A stretch of DNA of 32,235 bases from Acidipropionibacterium timonense (lineage in GTDB: Bacteria; Actinomycetota; Actinomycetes; Propionibacteriales; Propionibacteriaceae): contig NZ_LR027558.1 in assembly GCF_900605005.1 (NCBI RefSeq), forward strand, positions 2,712,885 through 2,745,119, in the 5' to 3' direction. Of this stretch, positions 24,533-32,033 are shown piece by piece. The notes under the pieces were generated by a model. That model was not told where the DNA came from, did not search any database, and saw only the letters and a program-made list of their open reading frames with translations. The stretch's first letter is position 1, and every line of letters starts with the position of its first letter. The position numbers were made by a program, and so were the translations under genes.

Positions 24533-24538
24533 AGTGTA
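24533..24538 (-). promoter_or_regulatory. -10 element of the small membrane protein gene
   Basis: TACACT on the minus strand, six bases before the ATG, consistent with a leaderless transcript. It lies in the 80-bp divergent region shared with the glycerate kinase gene, where a CATGCT hexamer (24595-24600) ends six bases before the kinase ATG in the same way. Confidence 0.45.
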
Positions 24539-24606
24539 TCCGTGGGGGTCCAGTGCGGCCGGGGGAAGAGGCGGCGAGGCTGGTGTCGCGGTGCCATGCT
24601 GGACCC

Positions 24607-25812
24607 ATGACACAGGACAGAGCGGTCGTCGTCGCCGTCGACTCCTTCAAGGGTTCGCTCACGAGCAATCAGGCATGTCTGGCGGTCGCCCGTGGGTGGT
24701 CGCGGGCCGAGCCGGACCGCCAGGTGCTCACCGTGCCGGTCGCCGACGGCGGGGAGGGCACCCTCGACGCGGCCCTGGCCGCCGGGTTCTCGGCGGTCTC
24801 GGTGCGCTGTCACGGCGCCACCGGCGACCTGGGCACCGTCGACTACGCCCGCCGCGGTGACGTCGCCGTCATCGAGATGGCTGCCTGCTGCGGTCTGGAA
24901 CGAGCCGATCGGGTGTCGGGGCCGCCCACCGTTCGACGCGGGCTCGTGGCCTCCAGCGCCGGGCTGGGCGAGGTCATGGCTGCCGCGCTGCGCGCCGGTG
25001 CCACCTCGCTCATCATCGGGATCGGGGGGTCGGCCAGCACCGACGCCGGGGCCGGGATGCTCGAGGCCCTCGGCGCGCGGCTGCTCGAGAAGGACGGGTC
25101 CCCGGTGGAGCCCGGGGCGGCCGGCCTGGCCGAGCTCGAGGTGGTCGACCTGTCGGAGCTCAACCCGCGGCTGCGCGAGGTGAGCCTCACCGTGGCGTGC
25201 GATGTCACGAGCCCGCTGCTCGGTCCGAGCGGGGCGGCCGCGGTGTTCGGCCCCCAGAAGGGCCTGGACGGCGAGGCGATCGACCTGGCCGACCGGGCCA
25301 TCGGACGGTTCGCCGACACCCTCGAGTCCGGCCTGGGGGTGCGTCACCGCGACGATCCGGGAGCCGGGGCGGCGGGCGGGGTCGGCTGGGCACTCATGTG
25401 TCTGGGGGCCCGGTACCGGCCCGGGGCCGGGGCGGTGCTCGAGTGGACGCGGGCGGCCGAGAAGATCGCCCGGGCCGAGGTGGTCGTCACGGGGGAGGGG
25501 CGCCTCGACCACCAGACGATGCTCGGCAAGCTGCCCAGCGCGATCCGCACCCTGGCCCACGATGCCGGGGCCCAGGTGTGGGCGGTCTGCGGGCGCTGCG
25601 ATCTCGACGAGGGTGAGCGAAGGCGGTTCGACCGGGTGCTGGAGCTGTCCGCCGTCGAGCCCGACCCCAACCGTTCGATGGCGAATGCCGGGGTTCTGCT
25701 GCGCGACCTCGTCGAGCAGGAGGTGCGTACGTGGGTTGCGGGTGCCGACGGGCCCGGCGAGGAGGTCGGCGGGATGCCTCCGGCAAGGGGTCTCGGGCCG
25801 GACATGTCGTGA
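24607..25812 (+). CDS. glxK: Glycerate kinase (type I, GlxK/GarK family)
   Basis: Phosphorylates D-glycerate (to 2-phosphoglycerate in most characterised members) in the cytoplasm, feeding lower glycolysis. The 401-residue protein has the family's opening VVAVDSFKGSLTSNQA, the VPVADGGEGTLDA motif, GIGGSASTDAGAGMLEALGA, ACDVTSPLLGPSGAAAVFGP QKG-type nucleotide-site segment, and GEGRLDHQTMLGK. It is about 20 residues longer than typical, because of a non-conserved tail (GADGPGEEVGGMPPARGLGP) that runs up to the 76-bp palindrome. The final two residues and the stop codon lie inside or at the edge of that palindrome. The ATG lacks a Shine-Dalgarno sequence, and CATGCT six bases upstream suits a leaderless start. 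It appears to be monocistronic. Confidence 0.93.
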   Translation: MTQDRAVVVAVDSFKGSLTSNQACLAVARGWSRAEPDRQVLTVPVADGGEGTLDAALAAGFSAVSVRCHGATGDLGTVDYARRGDVAVIEMAACCGLERADRVSGPPTVRRGLVASSAGLGEVMAAALRAGATSLIIGIGGSASTDAGAGMLEALGARLLEKDGSPVEPGAAGLAELEVVDLSELNPRLREVSLTVACDVTSPLLGPSGAAAVFGPQKGLDGEAIDLADRAIGRFADTLESGLGVRHRDDPGAGAAGGVGWALMCLGARYRPGAGAVLEWTRAAEKIARAEVVVTGEGRLDHQTMLGKLPSAIRTLAHDAGAQVWAVCGRCDLDEGERRRFDRVLELSAVEPDPNRSMANAGVLLRDLVEQEVRTWVAGADGPGEEVGGMPPARGLGPDMS

Positions 25813-25880
25813 AATTACCGTGAGCGAGGAAGAGTTCCCCTCCAGGGGAGGAAACCCCCGCTCAGGGGATTTTCACGACA
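25805..25880 (-). repeat. 76-bp palindromic element, copy 1
   Basis: A 76-bp near-palindrome bounded by TGTCGTGAAA and TTTCACGACA. In the orientation used for copies 2 and 3 this copy lies on the minus strand; it is 64/76 identical to copy 3 and 63/76 to copy 2 by manual alignment. It contains the stop codons of two convergent genes, glycerate kinase (25810-25812) and the small membrane protein (25873-25875), one in each terminal arm. A bidirectional terminator role is plausible for this copy. Confidence 0.9.
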
Positions 25881-26031
25881 CGGCGTCGTCCTGCCCGGTC
25901 CCGCCGTCGGGCTCGGGGACCTCCTCGCGACGCCCGAACCGGGCCAGAACGATGACGACGACCAGTGCCGCGGCGATGACCACCGGCAGGGTGAGGAGCA
26001 CGAGCAGGACGACCAGCTGCACCCCCGACAT
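25873..26031 (-). CDS. Small single-span membrane protein coupled to the MscS gene
   Basis: A 52-residue protein with one long hydrophobic segment (VVLLVLLTLPVVIAAALVVV, about residues 7-30), then a basic turn (ARFGRREE) and an acidic tail (VPEPDGGTGQDDAVS). The ATG shares one base with the MscS stop codon (TGATG), so translation is probably coupled. No family is recognised; an accessory or regulatory subunit of the channel is a guess based on context alone. The stop codon lies within the terminal arm of the 76-bp palindrome, and the last three residues are encoded at its edge. An in-frame ATG at 26124 lies inside the MscS gene and is rejected. Confidence 0.6.
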   Translation of the reverse strand: MSGVQLVVLLVLLTLPVVIAAALVVVIVLARFGRREEVPEPDGGTGQDDAVS

Positions 26032-26888
26032 CAGAAGGTGCCCCTGATCCGGGCCTCGTCGAAGGCCGTCTTGGCCTGCTGGCGCAGCGCCCGGATCACC
26101 TCGAACTGCTGTCCGGCAACGCACTTCGTCATGACCTGGAAGGTCATGGTCTCCCCGGCGATGTCACCCACCCCGAGCACCGTCGGCGGCTCGAGGAGCA
26201 CCTCGTCATAGGTGTGTGCGATCCGGTCCAGGACGAGGTCGAGCACGCGCGAGACCTCCTGCGGGTCCTCCGAGGCGTGCACCCGGATGTCGGTGAAGGT
26301 CGTCGCCCAGCCCTGGGTGACATTGCCCACCTTGAGGATCTCGCCGTTGCGCAGGTACCAGGCGACGCCGTTGTAGTCGCGGATCCTCGTCGTGCGCAGG
26401 CCGACGTCCTCGACGACCCCCTCCAGATCATTGATGCGCACGGCGTCGCCCACCCCGTACTGGTCCTCGATGATGATGAACAGGCCGGAGAGGAAGTCCT
26501 TGACGAGGCTCTGGGCGCCGAAGGCCAGGGCGACGCCGACGATCCCGGCGGAGGTGAGCAGCGGGGTGATCTTGACCCCCACCGTGGAGCAGGCCGACAG
26601 CACGGCGACGACGACGATGACCGCGACCCCGATGTTCGACAACAGCCTTCCGACGGTCGTCGTGCGCTGGCTCTGGCGTTCGCTCGCCGCCCCGGTGGCC
26701 GTGGCCAGGAGCTTGCGGGCGCGGCCCGGCAGGGCCTCCTCGCGCCGTTCGGTGCTGCGCAGCATGGCGCGGACGACGACGTCGACCCCCTTGCGCAACA
26801 ACCAGCGCAGGACGACGGCGACGATGACGATGACCACCAGGTGGATGAGGGTGTCCCAGGTCCACACGTCAATGCTCAATGGGGTCAT
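26031..26888 (-). CDS. mscS: Small-conductance mechanosensitive channel (MscS family)
   Basis: A membrane channel that opens under turgor to release solutes on osmotic downshift. The 285-residue protein has three membrane segments (about residues 12-30, 84-103 and 108-135). The pore-lining helix and following beta domain read GIVGVALAFGAQSLVKDFLS, FIIIEDQYGVGDAVRI and VEDVGLRTTRIRDYNG, all hallmarks of MscS. A cytoplasmic C-terminal alpha/beta domain follows. The length is that of the minimal E. coli MscS. A charged insertion with ERREEALPGRARKL separates the first two membrane segments. TGGAG about ten bases before the ATG is a moderate ribosome-binding site. A 52-residue membrane protein gene follows with a one-base overlap. 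Confidence 0.93.
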   Translation of the reverse strand: MTPLSIDVWTWDTLIHLVVIVIVAVVLRWLLRKGVDVVVRAMLRSTERREEALPGRARKLLATATGAASERQSQRTTTVGRLLSNIGVAVIVVVAVLSACSTVGVKITPLLTSAGIVGVALAFGAQSLVKDFLSGLFIIIEDQYGVGDAVRINDLEGVVEDVGLRTTRIRDYNGVAWYLRNGEILKVGNVTQGWATTFTDIRVHASEDPQEVSRVLDLVLDRIAHTYDEVLLEPPTVLGVGDIAGETMTFQVMTKCVAGQQFEVIRALRQQAKTAFDEARIRGTF

Positions 26889-26993
26889 CGGTCGCTCCAG
26901 GGGTCGGCGTCGGTCCCCTCCAGCTTGGCACGGACGACGACCGCGAGCGACAGCCCTCGTCCGGGCGGGACGAGGCGGGAGCTGCCGGCCGCC

Positions 26994-28934
26994 TCAGGAC
27001 CAGAAGGCCTTGAGCAGCGGACCGGCCGTCCCCGACCCCGACTCACCGACCTCGACCATGACCGCCGCAGCCATCGTCGAGGTGTACGCGATCATCCACG
27101 CATGGGTCTTGAGCTTGCCGGCGGCCCCGAACTCGGCGGTGCCGGTCTTGGCGCCGGTCGCCAGCCCCGCGAGCACCCGCCCGGACCCCGAGGTCACGGT
27201 GAGTTCCATGGCCCGACGCAGGTTGGCGACCTCCGTCGTCGACAGGGCCCTGGCCGTCGACGTCGGGCGGTGGCCCTCGATGAGCCACGGGATGACGGTG
27301 CGTCCGGCAGCCACGGAGGCCGCGACCCCGGCCATCGCCATGGGGGAGGCGAGCACCCCGCCCTGGCCGATCATGTCGGAGGCCAGGACGTCGGCGGCGG
27401 TCGTGTCGTCGATGGTGCCGTAGTAGGCGGGGAAGCCGGCGTCGTGGTCGGTGCCGACCCCCAGGCTCGACGCCGCCTGGCGCAGGGAGGCGGCGGTGAC
27501 CTTGGCGTGCTGGGAGATGAAGGCCGTGTTGCACGACTGGGCGAAGGCCTCCGACAGCGGGATCGACCCCTCGTGGCTGCTCGAGTAGTCGGCGTAGTTC
27601 TTGAACGACCGACCGTTGACGGTGACCGTCGGGGTGCAGGCCACCGTCGAGTCGACGGTCATCCCGGCCCGCAGCAGGGCCAGGGTGGTGGCCACCTTGA
27701 ACGTCGACCCGGGGGCGTACTGGCCGGTCGTGGCGAAGGACTCGGCGCCGGCGGCCGACGAGTTCGCGGCGGCGAGAATGCCGCCGGTGGCCGGGTCGAC
27801 GGCCACCAGGCAGGCGACGCCGGAAGCCTTGGTGAGGACGGCCTCGGCCTTCGTCTGCCAGGTGACGTCGAGGGTGGTGCGCAGAGGGGTGCCGTCGACC
27901 TTGCGGACGTCGAAGAGTTGCCGGGGCACCGCGGTCGTCGACTCGGTCGGGCCCGAGGAGCTCGTCGGGCCGGCCGAGGCGGACGCCGTGGAACTCGTGC
28001 GGGCGACGAGGTGGATCGAGTGGCCGGCCTTGCCGCGCAGCTGGGCGTCGTATCGACGCTGCAGGCCGGACCGTCCGACGACGTCGCCCTCGGCGATCTC
28101 CCCCTTGCCGGCGGTGACGTCCGCCTCCTGGGCCTGACCCGAGGTGCCGAGGATGCCGATGGCGAAGGTGCGCGTGGGGGCGAGCCAACCCTGCCGGTCG
28201 ACGATGCCGACCCCGGGCACCTGGCCGAGGTTGCGCGGGATGTCCTGCTCGCGCAGGGTGATGGCCACGACGAAGGCCTGCGCCCCGGCGGCCTGGACCT
28301 TCGCCGCGTACTGCGTCGGGTCGATGGCGACGAGCTTGGCCAGGGTGGCCGCGGCGGAGGCCCACTGGTTCTTGGCCAGGTGCGACTTGTCGATGCCGAT
28401 GTCGTGGATCGTCTGCTGGCAGACGAGTTCACGTCCCTTGGCCCCGGTGATCGCCGCTCGCGAGCCGGGGGTGCGGGTGTGGCGCAGTCGGGTCGACGCG
28501 GTGAGGTCCGGGTGGACGATGGCCGGGTCCCAGCGCACCTTCCACAGGCCGGAGTCCCTGACGAGGTGGGCGGTCGAGGAGAAGCGCCAGGTGCCCGACC
28601 CCAGGGTGAGGGCGTGGGCCAGGGTGACAGTGACGGCGTCACCATCGGCGGTCAGGGAGGTCACCGTCGTCGTCGGACGCAGCCCGTCCATCCCGGACAT
28701 GATCGTCGTGAGGTCGGCCGTGGCGCGGACCCGGTCGTCGAGGTCGACCCCCGACAGGTCGCCGCTGGTGAGACCCTTGGCCAGATCGGTGGCCAGGGTG
28801 CGGGCGGCGGCGTCGACCGTGGCCGAACCCGTGCCTCCGGTGCCGCGGCAGGCCGACAGGGTCGCCAGACCCACCGCCGCCCCTGCCAGGGCGGCGCCGA
28901 AGGTGCGACGGGGCACGACGTGGTCGGGCGTCAT
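26994..28934 (-). CDS. Class B penicillin-binding protein (transpeptidase) lipoprotein with MecA-N-like domain
   Basis: Cross-links peptidoglycan on the outer face of the membrane. The 646-residue precursor has a signal peptide with arginine pair and lipobox (PRRTFGAALAGAAVGLATLS, then AC), an NTF2-like MecA_N domain (about residues 35-150, ending GLWKVRWDPAIVHPDL), a dimerisation region, then the transpeptidase domain. The three active-site motifs are S410-T-F-K, S467-C-N and K596-T-G. Lipidation rather than an uncleaved N-terminal anchor is unusual for this class but known in Gram-positive PBP2A-like proteins. AGGAGGT upstream of the ATG is an ideal ribosome-binding site. A Ser/Thr-rich insert (ARTSSTASASAGPTSSSGPT) interrupts the segment before the transpeptidase domain. 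The gene is divergent from the SUFU-domain gene. Confidence 0.92.
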   Translation of the reverse strand: MTPDHVVPRRTFGAALAGAAVGLATLSACRGTGGTGSATVDAAARTLATDLAKGLTSGDLSGVDLDDRVRATADLTTIMSGMDGLRPTTTVTSLTADGDAVTVTLAHALTLGSGTWRFSSTAHLVRDSGLWKVRWDPAIVHPDLTASTRLRHTRTPGSRAAITGAKGRELVCQQTIHDIGIDKSHLAKNQWASAAATLAKLVAIDPTQYAAKVQAAGAQAFVVAITLREQDIPRNLGQVPGVGIVDRQGWLAPTRTFAIGILGTSGQAQEADVTAGKGEIAEGDVVGRSGLQRRYDAQLRGKAGHSIHLVARTSSTASASAGPTSSSGPTESTTAVPRQLFDVRKVDGTPLRTTLDVTWQTKAEAVLTKASGVACLVAVDPATGGILAAANSSAAGAESFATTGQYAPGSTFKVATTLALLRAGMTVDSTVACTPTVTVNGRSFKNYADYSSSHEGSIPLSEAFAQSCNTAFISQHAKVTAASLRQAASSLGVGTDHDAGFPAYYGTIDDTTAADVLASDMIGQGGVLASPMAMAGVAASVAAGRTVIPWLIEGHRPTSTARALSTTEVANLRRAMELTVTSGSGRVLAGLATGAKTGTAEFGAAGKLKTHAWMIAYTSTMAAAVMVEVGESGSGTAGPLLKAFWS

Positions 28935-29076
28935 GGTGACCTCCTGAGCTCCGGGTCCATGTAAGCACACGCCCGGGACAGTCCTGCGACAGCACCGTCG
29001 CGGGACGTCTCCGCAGCGTGACCTGCCCACGGCCCGGGGTTCGAGGTCGGTGGGCGTCCGTGACAGTATTCAGGGC

Positions 29077-29748
29077 ATGAGTGAGGACCACGTGCGCCCT
29101 GACAATCCCCAGGAGACCTCCCCGGTGAGCCCGGAGGACCTGCCCGAGCATCTGGCGGTGCCGACGCAGATGCCCCCGACCGGACCGGCGGTCGCCGACG
29201 CCGCCGTCAAGGCCATCGGCGGCACCCCGAGCGCCGACGCCATGATCGACGGCGAGGGCAGACTGCGGGTCGACGTCCTGTCCCTGCAGGACGCCCCCGC
29301 CCCCGGCTGGCGGACGTGGTCGACGGTGAGCCTGCACGTCCTGCCCAACCTCATCCCGCTGCAGTCGGGGGAGTCGACCGATGTGCGCGCCGAGCTCATG
29401 ACGGTCGGCGCCCCCGGGTCCGAGGTCATGGGCAAGGTGCTGGGATCCTGCGCCTTCGCGGTGCTCCAGGACCACTGGCTCATGGCCCCGGGGATCGTCT
29501 TCGGCGGGGTCGTGGCGATGTACGACCCGGAGACGACCACCCCACACCTCATGTGGGTGCATCCCTTCACCGCCCAGGGGCTTGACCGGGTCGAGGTCGA
29601 CGAGTTGCGCGTCCACTGGCTCATGGGCATGCCCATCACCGAGGCCGAGCGGGTGTGGCTCGAGGCCAACGGGTTCGACGCCTTCGTCGATCTGCTCGAC
29701 GCGGGGAAGGTCAACTACTCCGACCTGAGGCGTCCCTCGGTCGTCTGA
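29077..29748 (+). CDS. SUFU (suppressor of fused)-domain protein
   Basis: A 223-residue protein of unknown bacterial function. Residues about 50-223 match the SUFU domain: GRLRVDVLSLQDAPAPGWRT, DVRAELMTVGAP, then the C-terminal EAERVWLEANGFDAFVDLLD ending DLRRPSVV, a typical domain end. The first 45 residues are Pro/Glu-rich and probably disordered. Bacterial SUFU-domain proteins are cytoplasmic and are sometimes found with toxin-immunity systems, but no toxin is next to this one. The start follows the ATG with CAGTAT just upstream and no clear Shine-Dalgarno sequence, so it may be leaderless. Its last 34 bases overlap, tail to tail, the end of the LacI-type gene on the other strand. Confidence 0.8.
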   Translation: MSEDHVRPDNPQETSPVSPEDLPEHLAVPTQMPPTGPAVADAAVKAIGGTPSADAMIDGEGRLRVDVLSLQDAPAPGWRTWSTVSLHVLPNLIPLQSGESTDVRAELMTVGAPGSEVMGKVLGSCAFAVLQDHWLMAPGIVFGGVVAMYDPETTTPHLMWVHPFTAQGLDRVEVDELRVHWLMGMPITEAERVWLEANGFDAFVDLLDAGKVNYSDLRRPSVV

Positions 29749-30761
29749 GGAGCGGGGCCGGCCGACTCGCGCCAGATGACCTCGACCGGCTGGACGAGAT
29801 GGGTGTCGGTGAGTTCCTCGCCGCGGATCTGGCGGGTGAGAAGGGTCGCCATGGCGGCGCCCAGGGCGCGCGGGTCGGCCCGGACGGTCGCGATGGCCGG
29901 GGTCCACATGGTGGCCAGGGGGGCGTCGTCGAAGCCGACGACGGCGACATCCTCGGGCACCGCTCGGCCTCGGGCACGTAGGGTGTCGATGGCCCCGGTC
30001 GCCAGCAGGTCCGAGGCGGCGACGACGGCGTCCAGGTCGGGGGCCCGGGTGAGCAGTTCGTCCATGGCGGCAGCCCCGGCCTCGGCGCTCCATCGCTGTG
30101 CCGGGACGCTCACGGGGTCGGGGTCGTCGGACAGGGCGTCGAGGAAGCCTTTGTGGCGCAGGGCCGAGACCGGGGCGATGCTGGGACCGGCCAGCTCCAC
30201 GATGCGACGGCGTCCGGCCCGACGCAGCATCGAGGTGATCTGCCGGCTGCCGGCCTGCGAGTCGGTGTCGACCGAGGGCACCGTCGACCCGGCGACCGGG
30301 GTGGAGGCGGTGACCAGGGGGATACCGGTGCGAGCCAAGGTGGAGACGATGGGGTCGTCGGTGACCATGGCGACCAGGAGCACCCCGTCGAAGGATCCTC
30401 CGCGCACCAGGGAGATGACGCGGTCCTCGGACCGGGGCGAGTCGACGAGGGCCTGGAGCATCTGGAGTCCGTCGAGGGAGAACTGCGCATTGGCCCCCGC
30501 GGCGATGCCGGCCAGGGCGGCGTCGGTGTAGAAGGCCTCGGCGCGCTCCCGGGCGATGAGGCCGACGGTCCCGGTCGAGCTGTTGCGCAGGGAGCGGGCC
30601 AGTCGATTGGGCACGTAGCCGGTCTCGGAGATGGCCTGCCGGACGAGGGCGACGGTCTCGGCGGCGACGTTGTCGTGGCCGTTGAGCACCCGGGACACCG
30701 TGGCGTGGGAGACCCCGGCGACCCGTGCGACGTCGTGCACGGTGGGGCGGGAGCTGGGCAT
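29715..30761 (-). CDS. LacI-family transcriptional regulator (second)
   Basis: The 348-residue protein has the LacI helix-turn-helix (TVHDVARVAGVSHATVSRVL, then NGHDNVAAET), the hinge GYVPNRLARSLRNSSTGTVG, and a sugar-binding domain ending VPEDVAVVGFDDAPLATMWT. GGAGGT lies six bases before the ATG. No transport or sugar-catabolic gene adjoins it, so its target operon must be elsewhere, or outside the right edge. A palindrome GTACACGTGTAC lies 67 bp upstream over its likely promoter, which suggests autoregulation. The C-terminus overlaps the end of the SUFU gene by 34 bases on the opposite strand. It is not closely similar to the first LacI protein in the window outside the family motifs. Confidence 0.92.
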   Translation of the reverse strand: MPSSRPTVHDVARVAGVSHATVSRVLNGHDNVAAETVALVRQAISETGYVPNRLARSLRNSSTGTVGLIARERAEAFYTDAALAGIAAGANAQFSLDGLQMLQALVDSPRSEDRVISLVRGGSFDGVLLVAMVTDDPIVSTLARTGIPLVTASTPVAGSTVPSVDTDSQAGSRQITSMLRRAGRRRIVELAGPSIAPVSALRHKGFLDALSDDPDPVSVPAQRWSAEAGAAAMDELLTRAPDLDAVVAASDLLATGAIDTLRARGRAVPEDVAVVGFDDAPLATMWTPAIATVRADPRALGAAMATLLTRQIRGEELTDTHLVQPVEVIWRESAGPAPQTTEGRLRSE

Positions 30762-30827
30762 GGCGACCTCCGGTTGCTGGTGGGGACGTCGGGGCCGACG
30801 TTGGGCCAGCGGTCCCCCTCATGGAAG

Positions 30828-30839
30828 GTACACGTGTAC
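30828..30839. promoter_or_regulatory. Palindromic operator candidate (GTACACGTGTAC) of the second LacI gene
   Basis: A perfect 12-bp palindrome with central CG, as in LacI-family operators. On the minus strand it partly overlaps a possible -10 element TACCTT (30830-30825) with TTCGCG about 18 bases upstream as a -35. Its core differs from the TACAGCGCTGTA operators of the first LacI gene, which suggests separate specificity. Confidence 0.5.
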
Positions 30840-30905
30840 GAGCGGCGTCGCGAAACGTGTCGTGGGGTGGGCGTGGGGGCCGCGAGGCACAGCTTCGGCA
30901 GAGGG

Positions 30906-30981
30906 TGTCGGGAAATCCCCCGGAGCGCGCGATTCGTCCCCTGGAGGGGAACTTCTCCCCGCTCACGGTGATTTCCCGACA
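30906..30981 (+). repeat. 76-bp palindromic element, copy 2
   Basis: Bounded by a perfect 12-bp terminal inverted repeat (TGTCGGGAAATC / GATTTCCCGACA), with further internal pairing GAGCG/CGCTC and TCCCCT/AGGGGA around the centre. It is 67/76 identical to copy 3, in the same orientation. The last codons and the stop of the DUF559 gene lie in its right arm (30963-30981). Confidence 0.92.
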
Positions 30982-31898
30982 TCGGGGAGTCGACCCCGCC
31001 GGAGTTCCGCGTTGGTCGGGAGGGCCACGGGACGGTGGCGGCGGTGGAGCCGGGTGCAGATGAGCTCGAGCACGGCCCGCGGGTCGACCCGGATCATCGC
31101 CGGTGTGACGTGGAGCACCGTCCATCCCCCGCGGCCGATGCGCGCGGCTCGCCTCATGGTGGCCTCGTAGGCGTCCCGGGAGCCATGGAAGGAGTAGCTG
31201 TCCACCTCGACGACGAGGTGTTCGTCGTCGAAGAGCAGGTCGGCGACCTGGTCGTGGTCGTCGGCGCGGATCTCGGCGTTGGCCCGCCAGCCTCGCACCC
31301 GGGCCTCGCGGAGGAGACGGTGCAGTTCGAGCTCGGCCATCGACCACGGTTCGTCGCGGACCAGCCGCAGCACCTGGTCGACGGGGCCCCGCCCGTGGAG
31401 CCGGGCGGCCTCGGCGCGTACGGCACGAGGCTCATCGATGGTGACGATGCGTTGTCGGAAGAGATGGAAGAGCGGTTCCCAGTCAACGCGCGCCGCGCAA
31501 CCCAGGACCGCGACGGCGGGGTGGACGCACGTGGCCTCGGCGGTGACGTGGCGGTGGGGCGGCGACGGGGTGCCGCGATGGAACCGCAGCAGCCCGCGAT
31601 CGGGCAGGTGATGGTCGAGACGGACGTCGATCCTCTCGATCCCCTCGCCCCCGGGCAACGGGACGTGGCACGAGGCGAGCGCCGCCCGGCCGTCGAGGAC
31701 GGCGTCGGGCCGCCACAGGTGGACGGCGCGCAGCCAGGCGCCGGGGTGGCCGGCGAGGGCGCCATCCATGATGACGCCGGGCAGCGGTCGGATGACGAGG
31801 CCGCGCCTCACGGCGCGGCAGGCCTGGGCCTCGGACGCGGCTCCGGCGGGCACGCGCATGACTCCGTGGTGGTCCTCAAGGGTGTGCATGATCCTCAT
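30963..31898 (-). CDS. DUF559 (Vsr-like PD-(D/E)XK nuclease fold) domain protein
   Basis: The 311-residue protein has an N-terminal region with winged-helix or AbiEi-like character (SEAQACRAVRRGLVIRPLPG) and a C-terminal DUF559 domain (about residues 190-290). The likely nuclease residues are D220 (VADLLFDD), E231 and D233 (VVEVDSYSFHG); AELELHRLLREARVRGW precedes them, as in the family. This is expected to be a DNA-cutting or DNA-binding protein, with no known substrate. The start is probably the ATG at 31898; ATG 31889 and an upstream one at 31961 are alternatives, none with a good Shine-Dalgarno sequence. The final residues (DVGKSP) and stop are encoded by palindrome copy 2, and copy 3 lies on the other side of the gene, in direct orientation. 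An 11-bp inverted repeat of TTGTCCACA type lies 49 bp upstream. Confidence 0.78.
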   Translation of the reverse strand: MRIMHTLEDHHGVMRVPAGAASEAQACRAVRRGLVIRPLPGVIMDGALAGHPGAWLRAVHLWRPDAVLDGRAALASCHVPLPGGEGIERIDVRLDHHLPDRGLLRFHRGTPSPPHRHVTAEATCVHPAVAVLGCAARVDWEPLFHLFRQRIVTIDEPRAVRAEAARLHGRGPVDQVLRLVRDEPWSMAELELHRLLREARVRGWRANAEIRADDHDQVADLLFDDEHLVVEVDSYSFHGSRDAYEATMRRAARIGRGGWTVLHVTPAMIRVDPRAVLELICTRLHRRHRPVALPTNAELRRGRLPDVGKSP

Positions 31899-31946
31899 AC
31901 CCCAGTTGTCGTGGCACGGGCCCGGATCCGGCACCCAGTTCCAGAT

Positions 31947-31988
31947 CTGTGGACAACGCACACGATGGGTGGGCCAGGTTGTCCACAG
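31947..31988. promoter_or_regulatory. Inverted repeat of two DnaA-box-like 9-mers upstream of the DUF559 gene
   Basis: CTGTGGACAAC (31947-31957) and GTTGTCCACAG (31978-31988) are a perfect 11-bp inverted repeat with a 20-bp spacer. Each arm contains TTGTCCACA, the preferred DnaA box of high-GC actinobacteria. The pair lies just upstream of the DUF559 start. There is no AT-rich region or cluster of further boxes, so it is not an origin; a regulatory or protein-binding site is more likely. Confidence 0.6.
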
Positions 31989-32033
31989 GGGACGGGTGGA
32001 GCACGTGCACGGGGGTCGGCGCCCGGCGACGTG

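Noticed and set aside
26214-28964. Very long plus-strand open frame opposite mscS and the penicillin-binding protein
   Set aside because: It is an antisense frame kept open by G/C-rich codon use. Its translation has no domain, and both opposite genes carry clear family motifs.
31947-31988. Replication origin
   Set aside because: Only two DnaA-box-like 9-mers are present, with no AT-rich unwinding region and no dnaA or dnaN gene in view.
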